29,049 nucleotides of DNA. Origin: Kiritimatiellia bacterium (GTDB taxonomy: Bacteria > Verrucomicrobiota > Kiritimatiellia > UBA8416 > JABMPJ01). The position numbers and the translations under genes are program-made. Shown here piece after piece: positions 23,501-29,049 of this stretch (within the stretch, counting starts at the first letter, position 1; the number at the start of each line of letters is the position of its first letter). The notes under the pieces are model-generated. The model did no database searches. It was not told the DNA's origin and worked only from the letters and a program-made list of their open reading frames with translations. Location: contig JAOZSS010000009.1 of the NCBI GenBank assembly GCA_029939545.1, positions 1 through 29,049 of the forward strand, in the 5' to 3' direction.

Positions 23501-25606
23501 TTACGAGAAGCGGCCGCGGGGGGAGTCTTCTTCGGGTTTCCACCAGCGCGGTTCTTCGGTGGCGATGCGGGCGATGCGTTTGCCGGCCATGTGGTTGCCC
23601 ATGGCTTTGACGCTCTTGATCGCGACATCCTTGGGATCGAAGCACTGCTGGTGGACACGCTGGCGCTTGGCCGGCTTGTACTTCACGAAGATCTTCTCAG
23701 GTGTGCCTTCCTGGAAGTGGAGCACATCGGCGGGATCAGCGGCGTAGCGGTATTCGCGGTCGAGAATGGCGCCTCCGAACGTGAACCGCTTGAGGAACAC
23801 GAACAGGTCGTGGTGGTAGACGGCCGTGAACTGCTTGTCGCGGTCGAATTTCTCGCAGTAGACCAGTGTCTTGTCCACGAACATTTTCTCGGGCGGCTTC
23901 ACGACGCGGTAGCGGCCGTCGGACCAGACCATGATCAGCTTATCAAAGCGCGAGCACTTCAGCAGTTCGTCGCCTGTGCTCGAGTGGCCCAGGTAGCCGG
24001 TCTCTTTGTTGTAGCAGATGGAGAACTCTTCCGCAGTGAGCTCTTTGACTTCGACCTGCGTAAAGCTGGTCAGCTCGGTCTTGCGCGGGTAGCGGTCGCC
24101 GTAGGTTTTGATCAGGTTCTTGAGGTACCGGATCGTGTAACGCCTAAGCTGTGTGAGCTCCTTCTCCACGGTGGCCAGTTCAGCGACCAGCTTCTCGATC
24201 TCCTTGCGGTTGCGCTCGAGGTCGAAGCGCGAGATCCGGCGAATACGAATACCGAGCAGCATCTCGACGTCTTCATCGGTTAGGGCGCGGCGCAGGCGCT
24301 TACGGTAGGGTTTGAATCCGTCGAACACCGCTTTACGCACGGCCTCGGTGGTTCGGCACTCCTCGATATCCTTGTAGATGCGCTTTTCCACGAAGATCTC
24401 GACCAAAGTCTTGCTGTTGATCTCTTCGCCCAGTTGGTCGCGCCGATGTTCGAGTTCCGCCTTGAGCGTGGCTTCGAGGTGGCGGGCGTTCTCCTTGATG
24501 ATCTGCGGCACCGTCATTTCAACGGGACGCCCCTCATGGATCACGACGATGTTGCTCGATACGGTTGTTTCGCAGCTGGTATAGGCATAGAGCGCCTTGA
24601 TGACCGATTCCGGCTCGGCGCCAGGTGAGAGCTTCAACTCGATCTCAACCTTTTCCGCCGTGAAGTCGCTGATAGCGCGGATCGGGATGCGGTGTTTGCG
24701 GATGGCGTCCTCAATGCTGGAGATGAGCGACTCGGTGGTGGTCAGGGCGGGAAGTTCGTCGATGACCAGGCGTCCGCTCTTGGTGGCGGTGATGCGGGCA
24801 CGCACGCGCGCGGTGCCCAGGCCGTTCTCCATGCCCGACGCATCCATGAGGCCGCCCTGAGGGAAGTCCGGGAACACCTCAAACGGCTGCTTGCGCAGGG
24901 CATGAATCTCGGCCTCGAGCAGCTCGGGGAAGTTGTGTGGCAGGATGCGCGTGGCGAGGCCCACCGCGATGCCGTCGGCGCCGAGCATGAGCAGGAGCGG
25001 CAGCTTGCAGGGGAACAGGACCGGTTCCTTGTTGCGGCCGTCGTAGCTGGGTACATACGTGGTCAGTGCCTTGTGGAAAACCTCCTTGCGCGCCAGGTCG
25101 GTGAGGCGGCATTCGATGTAACGCGAGGCGGCGGCGGCGTTGCCGGTGTAGATGTTGCCGAAGTTGCCCTGGCCCTCTATCAGGTAGCCGCCCTTATTGA
25201 CCAGCGTGACGAGCGCATCGCCGATCGATGCATCGCCGTGCGGATGGTACTGCATCGTGTGGCCGACCACGTTGGCGACTTTGATGAAGCGTCCGTCATC
25301 CTTCTCGTGCAGCGCGTGCATGATGCGCCGTTGTACCGGCTTAAGCCCGTCGGTGAGGGCGGGGATGGCGCGTTCGCAGATGACGTAGGAGGCGTATTGC
25401 AGGAAGTGGTCGTCCATCATCCGCCCAAGGGGGCCGGAGGTGTGAGGATGCCCCGGCGTCTCGCGGCGCTTTTTGGATCTCGCTGGAGCCGTCTTGGGTT
25501 TATCGTCCGCCTTCGGCGTCGCGTCTCCATCCAGCATCAGCTCCGCTTGCGCCTCCTCAGTAGGGGCAGCCTTCTTCACTGTCTTCTTGGTCACGTTCTT
25601 CGCCAT
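23501..25606 (-). CDS. parC: DNA topoisomerase IV subunit A-like protein
   Basis: The 701-residue protein is a type II topoisomerase A subunit. After a charged, Lys/Ala-rich leader of about 57 residues comes the breakage-reunion domain, with MMDDHFLQYASYVICERAIP, the winged-helix VGHTMQYHPHGDASIGDA, and the catalytic tyrosine in AAAASRYIE (Tyr163), which is usually AAAMRYTE in other subunits. The coiled-coil segment (about 440-490, LERNRKEIEKLVAELATVEKELTQL) is clear. The C-terminal region after about 510 is short and does not show an obvious GyrA-box, which argues for topoisomerase IV rather than gyrase. It acts with ParE encoded upstream to decatenate chromosomes. The 178-base gap to parE carries a nested palindromic repeat ending 10 bases before the start region. 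The ribosome site is weak. Confidence 0.9.
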   Translation of the reverse strand: MAKNVTKKTVKKAAPTEEAQAELMLDGDATPKADDKPKTAPARSKKRRETPGHPHTSGPLGRMMDDHFLQYASYVICERAIPALTDGLKPVQRRIMHALHEKDDGRFIKVANVVGHTMQYHPHGDASIGDALVTLVNKGGYLIEGQGNFGNIYTGNAAAASRYIECRLTDLARKEVFHKALTTYVPSYDGRNKEPVLFPCKLPLLLMLGADGIAVGLATRILPHNFPELLEAEIHALRKQPFEVFPDFPQGGLMDASGMENGLGTARVRARITATKSGRLVIDELPALTTTESLISSIEDAIRKHRIPIRAISDFTAEKVEIELKLSPGAEPESVIKALYAYTSCETTVSSNIVVIHEGRPVEMTVPQIIKENARHLEATLKAELEHRRDQLGEEINSKTLVEIFVEKRIYKDIEECRTTEAVRKAVFDGFKPYRKRLRRALTDEDVEMLLGIRIRRISRFDLERNRKEIEKLVAELATVEKELTQLRRYTIRYLKNLIKTYGDRYPRKTELTSFTQVEVKELTAEEFSICYNKETGYLGHSSTGDELLKCSRFDKLIMVWSDGRYRVVKPPEKMFVDKTLVYCEKFDRDKQFTAVYHHDLFVFLKRFTFGGAILDREYRYAADPADVLHFQEGTPEKIFVKYKPAKRQRVHQQCFDPKDVAIKSVKAMGNHMAGKRIARIATEEPRWWKPEEDSPRGRFS

Positions 25607-25616
25607 CGTTCAAATG

Positions 25617-25763
25617 CCACCACGAAGGCACTAAGACACGAAGATGGGGTAAGGGTTGCACAGGGATGGAGGCGGGCTGCCTTCAGTCCGCAAAATGCGG
25701 CGTGGGGGCACGCCGCCTCCAGAGATCATCTTCTATGAACTTGGTGTCTTAGTGTCTTGGTGG
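25617..25763. repeat. Nested inverted repeat between parE and parC
   Basis: The outer arms, CCACCACGAAGGCACTAAG plus ACACGAAG (25617-25643) and the reverse complement of CCACCAAGACACTAAGACAC plus CAAG (25740-25763), pair with small gaps. The inner arms GGAGGCGGGCTGCC (25668-25681) and GGCACGCCGCCTCC (25707-25720) pair at 12 of 14 positions. The outer words (CACGAAG, CACTAAGACAC) resemble a dispersed intergenic repeat seen in many bacteria. It lies inside the presumed parE-parC operon and would form a cruciform or a long mRNA hairpin. Confidence 0.8.
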
Positions 25764-25784
25764 TTGCCTTTCCTTCCCCGCTTC

Positions 25785-27602
25785 TCAACTTAGCGCTTCG
25801 CTCGGCACGAGGTTCTCCATGATGTACTGCCGACGTTCCTGTGTGTTCTTGCCCATGTAGAATTCCAGAACCTCGCTGACCGCATTCTCGCCGCGCGTGG
25901 TGACCTTGGTCAGGCGAATGCCGGAGCCGATAAACTGTTTGAACTCGCCCGGAGAGATCTCTCCGAGGCCCTTGAAACGGGTCACCTCGGAAGCCTTGCC
26001 CAGCTTCTTCACCGCCGCACTGCGTTCGCGCTCGGAGTAACAGTAGATCGTCTCCTTCTTTGTGCGTACGCGGAAGAGCGGCGTTTCGAGAATCTTCACG
26101 TGTCCGCCATCAACCATGGGCGCGAAGAAGCGGAGGAAGAATGTCACGATCAGGATACGGATGTGCAGGCCGTCAACATCCGCATCGGTGGCGAGAATGA
26201 CGTTCTCATAGCGCAGTCTCTCGCATGAGTCCTCAATGTCGAGCGAGCGCATGAGGTTGTAGAGCTCAATGTTCTTGTAGAGCGCCTCGCGACCCAGCGT
26301 GCAGACGTTGAGCGGCTTACCCTTGAGCGTGAAGATGGCCTGGTTCTTGGGGTCGCGACAACTGATCAACGACCCGGCGGCGGATTGGCCCTCGGTGATG
26401 AATATCTGGGATTTCTCTCCCCCTTTGACGCCGCGATGTGTCTTGCAGTCCTTGAGTTGCGGCACATGGATCGATACCGCCTTGGCCCGTTCGCGGGCGA
26501 CCTTCTTGACCGACTGGAGTTCCTTGCGCAGCTTGGAGGTGTCTTCGATCTTCTTGAGTAGCTGGTCGGCCTTCTTGCGATCGCGGTGGAGCAGGTCTTC
26601 GACCATCTTCTTGGTGCGGAGGACCAACTCGGAACGGATTTCGGTGTTGCCCAGCTTATTCTTGGTCTGCGACTCGAAGATGGGGTCCTTGAGCCGGATG
26701 GCCACGGCACCCACCAGTCCTTCGCGGACATCCTCGCCATCAAAGCGCTTCTTGGCGTATTCGTTGATGCCTTTCAGCAGTCCTTCGCGGAAGGCGCTCA
26801 GGTGCGTACCGCCAGCGGTGGTGAACTGGCCGTTCACGAACGAGTAGTACTCCTCACTGAACCGGTTCGTGTGCGTGAAGGCGAACTCGAACGTCTTCTC
26901 CCTGAAGTGGAAGGGCGGGTAGATCTTCTCGTACTGGCATTCGTCCCGGATCAGGTCCATCAGGCCGTTCTGCGAGATGAACAGCTCGTCGTTGAACTTG
27001 ATCTTGAGCTCGGGGTTCAGGTAGGCGTAGAGCATCAACCGTCGCCGCAGGTGCTCCTCGTTGAACGCGAACTCGCCGAAGATCTCGGGGTCGGGCGTGA
27101 ACTCGACATAGGTGCCGTTGAGTTCCCTGATCGAGCGGATTTTGTGCTCCTTGATCAGGTCGCCCTGCGTGAAGGTGGCCTCGACGCCCTTGGTGTCGCG
27201 TACGCTGCGCACGAGAAAGTGCGAGGAGAGGGCATTTACGGCCTTGGTGCCGACGCCGTTGAGCCCGACGCTGAACTGGAAGACCTCGTCGTTGTATTTC
27301 GCGCCCGTATTGATCCGCGAGACGCAGTCGACCACCTTGCCCAGCGGAATGCCGCGCCCGTAGTCGCGCACGGTGACAAGGTCCTTCTTGATGGTGATTG
27401 TGACGCGGTTGCCGTGGCCCATGATGAACTCGTCGACGGCGTTATCGATCACCTCCTTGACGAGGATGTAGATGCCATCATCGTAGTCGCTTCCGTCACC
27501 CGTGCGGCCGATATACATGCCGGTACGGAGCCGGATATGCTCGAGCGAGGAGAGTGTCTTGACCTTACTCTCGTCGTAGACAACCTGTTGTTTCTTTGCC
27601 AT
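25785..27602 (-). CDS. parE: DNA topoisomerase IV subunit B-like protein
   Basis: The 605-residue protein has the full ParE/GyrB order. The GHKL ATPase includes RTGMYIGRTGDG (26-37), VKEVIDNAVDEF (48-59), DYGRGIPLG (80-88) and GLNGVGTKAVNALS (113-126). The transducer domain has the QTKNKLGN switch-lysine loop (312-319). The TOPRIM domain has ITEGQSAAG (402-410) with Glu404 as the metal-binding glutamate, and DADVDG (473-478). The usual EGDSA is EGQSA here. The C-terminal PLFRVRT and RFKGLGE motifs are present. With ParC it forms the decatenating enzyme. GAGGG lies about 10 bases upstream of the ATG. An insertion-sequence-like region begins about 140 bases upstream. Confidence 0.92.
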   Translation of the reverse strand: MAKKQQVVYDESKVKTLSSLEHIRLRTGMYIGRTGDGSDYDDGIYILVKEVIDNAVDEFIMGHGNRVTITIKKDLVTVRDYGRGIPLGKVVDCVSRINTGAKYNDEVFQFSVGLNGVGTKAVNALSSHFLVRSVRDTKGVEATFTQGDLIKEHKIRSIRELNGTYVEFTPDPEIFGEFAFNEEHLRRRLMLYAYLNPELKIKFNDELFISQNGLMDLIRDECQYEKIYPPFHFREKTFEFAFTHTNRFSEEYYSFVNGQFTTAGGTHLSAFREGLLKGINEYAKKRFDGEDVREGLVGAVAIRLKDPIFESQTKNKLGNTEIRSELVLRTKKMVEDLLHRDRKKADQLLKKIEDTSKLRKELQSVKKVARERAKAVSIHVPQLKDCKTHRGVKGGEKSQIFITEGQSAAGSLISCRDPKNQAIFTLKGKPLNVCTLGREALYKNIELYNLMRSLDIEDSCERLRYENVILATDADVDGLHIRILIVTFFLRFFAPMVDGGHVKILETPLFRVRTKKETIYCYSERERSAAVKKLGKASEVTRFKGLGEISPGEFKQFIGSGIRLTKVTTRGENAVSEVLEFYMGKNTQERRQYIMENLVPSEALS

Positions 27603-27742
27603 GGAACGCCAGCCCTCAATCCTTCCTGAACGGCCAAAACGCGCACTATATCAAGCCCCCGCCAGCCCGACAAGCGCGGGCCGCTCGGTAGCGGAATATT
27701 TTCGCTGCGGGCATGCGAACCGCGCGGCAGAAGCGCGCGCGA

Positions 27743-27774
27743 TTAGCTCCTTAAATCTTGATTCTTTGAGTAAA
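27743..27774 (+). repeat. 32-base direct duplicate, copy 2
   Basis: Identical to 16805-16836 and in the same orientation. It lies 13 bases beyond the 3' end of the transposase gene, where an element terminus would be expected. No inverted partner is seen between the transposase start and the window edge. Confidence 0.85.
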
Positions 27775-27787
27775 TGAGTGATAACGT

Positions 27788-28960
27788 TCAAATGTTGACG
27801 CCTGCGGCTACGGAGACGCTCTGAACCCATATACTCAGATGTCCCTCGATACCCATCTTCTTGAGCCAGTACTGCTTCCATATCTCTGGTCTGTATTGCT
27901 TGATCATGATCATTTTGGAGAGCCTGGTGACCACTCGATCGGACCAGCCCCATGCGATGCGCTTGAGCCGCCGTCCGAGCTCGCGAAAGAGCCGTTCGAG
28001 TCGAGACGTTGTCTTCGGAGCAATGATCCCGGTCGCCAGCCACAGCTCCACTTGACGGAACAATCCCTTGACGAGATTCTGCAGGTACTCGACCCCGTGG
28101 GGACAGTTCTTCTGATGAAGGACTTCTATCAAATCGGTCATCTCTTTCTTGGCATCCCGGTACTTCTCGCGCACCGCGTCGATGGATTCAGAGCTGAGCT
28201 GATCGTAGTCGCCTTCCGGGATTTCGATGGCCACAATCTTCGCTACCGTATCTTCATGCGGTCGGATCTCCTTCTTCCGCTGCCCGTCTTCCCACATCGC
28301 ATGATACAAGCCACGGGGAGCATGCCATGTACAGCGTTGTTGGCCGCTGACCGATCCGGCCAAGAAGTCCTCCAATCCGGGTTCACCGTCGTAGATGAAC
28401 AGGGGCGGCTGTTTCGGATCGGATTTGATCCGAGCCTTGGCCTGTCGCTCGATTTCCTGCCAGGTTGTATTGACCCAACTGCCGATGGGCTCCAGTCTCC
28501 CAGAAGCCGTTATACCTACCAATACGCGCATTTCCCCGCGTTTCCCTCCCTGCTTCTTGTACTTGGTTCCGTCTGCCAGAACGGCTCTGTATCGATCAAG
28601 CGCCAGCTCGTCACGCAGCACTTCATCAATGTCGCTGCCAGCCACGAAGTTGTGGACGCCACCCAGCGAGACATCCAACGAATGGCCCTCAATCAAACGA
28701 CGGTAGTTCGTATCAATCACGGCATCAATCACGGCCTTCTCCAGGACATCCTCATGGCCTCCGTAGGGCTCTATCTTCAAGGCATCCAACAACGGACAGA
28801 ACTGCTTGCCACAGCCGATACATTCAACCACCTGCAACCGGATGCGCACCTGTCCATGCTTGCTATTGATGCACCGGGGATGCCATCGGAATCCCTTTCG
28901 CTTTACACGGCGGCAACGGCACATCTTACCCGGTCGCCCCTTGACCTCGTGCCTACCCAA
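27788..28960 (-). CDS. Mutator/IS256-like DDE transposase
   Basis: The 390-residue protein begins at a TTG (28960) with GGAG about 9 bases upstream; the frame is open almost to the window edge, and an ATG follows at codon 13. The N-terminus has a zinc-binding pattern (Cys14, Cys16, Cys30, Cys47, Cys50, Cys55). The catalytic triad can be placed at Asp130 in VLADGTKYKK, Asp191 in IYDGEPGLEDF and Glu322 in RLERLFRELGRRLK. The CTWH motif (Cys210, His213) between the second Asp and the Glu is the C-x2-H mark of the IS256/MULE superfamily. The family within that superfamily is not clear to me; it is shorter in the N-terminus than classical IS256. The gene appears intact, so the element may still be active. 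Confidence 0.75.
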   Translation of the reverse strand: MGRHEVKGRPGKMCRCRRVKRKGFRWHPRCINSKHGQVRIRLQVVECIGCGKQFCPLLDALKIEPYGGHEDVLEKAVIDAVIDTNYRRLIEGHSLDVSLGGVHNFVAGSDIDEVLRDELALDRYRAVLADGTKYKKQGGKRGEMRVLVGITASGRLEPIGSWVNTTWQEIERQAKARIKSDPKQPPLFIYDGEPGLEDFLAGSVSGQQRCTWHAPRGLYHAMWEDGQRKKEIRPHEDTVAKIVAIEIPEGDYDQLSSESIDAVREKYRDAKKEMTDLIEVLHQKNCPHGVEYLQNLVKGLFRQVELWLATGIIAPKTTSRLERLFRELGRRLKRIAWGWSDRVVTRLSKMIMIKQYRPEIWKQYWLKKMGIEGHLSIWVQSVSVAAGVNI

Positions 28961-28992
28961 TCCCGCCCGCTCCGAGCTGCTATGTCCCGGTC

Positions 28993-29049
28993 TCAGGCGC
29001 TCGCCAACTGCTCCACAACCTGCGTGAGAATTTTCGGCGCAAGCTCATC
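28993..29049 (-). CDS. C-terminal end of a reading frame entering from the right edge
   Basis: Reading from the window edge on the minus strand gives DELAPKILTQVVEQLASA and a TGA stop, 32 bases before the transposase start. The mixed hydrophobic-polar helix looks protein-like, but 18 residues are too few to identify. It could be a first open reading frame of the mobile element or a host gene. Confidence 0.3.
   Translation of the reverse strand, partial: DELAPKILTQVVEQLASA

Larger units (their letters stand above)
27743..29049 (-). mobile_element. Insertion-sequence-like element, right end beyond the window
   Basis: It contains a complete transposase gene bounded on the left by the duplicated 32-base sequence. 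The other end, terminal inverted repeats and target duplication are not visible, so the limits are provisional. It sits upstream of parE and may have displaced or supplied promoter sequence. Confidence 0.45.

Noticed and set aside
24692..25738. 348-residue plus-strand frame over parC
   Set aside because: It is antisense to the catalytic core of ParC and crosses the intergenic repeat, with no plausible product.
26586..27629. 347-residue plus-strand frame over parE
   Set aside because: It is antisense to the ATPase and TOPRIM domains of ParE, with acidic low-complexity composition typical of a shadow frame.

Overview
The window is about 60% GC and densely packed with complete bacterial genes. 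Three things point to an anaerobic or facultative bacterium: an NAD-linked multisubunit formate dehydrogenase with its tungsten/molybdenum cofactor supply genes, an ADP-forming acetyl-CoA synthetase, and a CoA transferase. A large GH106-like glycosidase next to an L-fucose mutarotase, and a ParC/ParE-type topoisomerase pair, would fit a polysaccharide-using member of the Planctomycetes-Verrucomicrobia-Lentisphaerae-Kiritimatiellota assemblage. That placement is an inference from gene content and style; there is no rRNA or other marker here to prove it.

Layout. 82-3712 (+): a cytoplasmic GH106-like glycosidase and a FucU-type mutarotase, which look like a deoxyhexose module. 3713-3824: an inverted repeat between convergent genes. 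3825-7803 (-): an operon of a fused ADP-forming acetate-CoA ligase followed one base later by an acetyl-CoA hydrolase/transferase fused to a GNAT domain. 7804-8133: a divergent control region with a palindrome and phased repeats. 8134-11491 (+): AMP-forming acetyl-CoA synthetase and an OFA-type MFS carrier, closed by a strong terminator. 11527-16555 (-): nuoE-like, nuoF-like and fdhA genes encoding a three-subunit NAD-linked, possibly electron-bifurcating formate dehydrogenase. 16556-17063: a 508-base leader and intergenic region with an unusual phased 13-unit repeat and one copy of a 32-base duplicated sequence. 17064-18230 (-): a MobB-like/MobA fusion. 18348-20526 (+): tupA-tupB-tupC, a tungstate ABC importer. 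20495-20860 (-): a membrane-anchored rhodanese. 20931-27602 (-): parE, parC and a DinG-type helicase, with a nested palindromic repeat between parE and parC. 27743 to the right edge: an IS256/Mutator-like transposase gene and its flank, plus the tail of another reading frame.

How it works together. Tungstate (or molybdate) import by TupABC and guanylation of the pterin cofactor by the MobBA fusion supply the formate dehydrogenase, whose NuoF/NuoE-like subunits would exchange electrons with NAD(H) and perhaps ferredoxin. The OFA carrier could move formate, acetate or oxalate. AcdAB conserves energy from acetyl-CoA as ATP, Acs scavenges acetate, and the CoA transferase links acyl-CoA pools. The whole left two thirds therefore reads as a C1/C2 acid metabolism island.

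The most unusual non-coding signal is the 13-unit array at 16610-16757 upstream of the formate dehydrogenase operon. The most testable gene-level idea is that the GNAT domain fused to the CoA transferase acetylates the divergent Acs.
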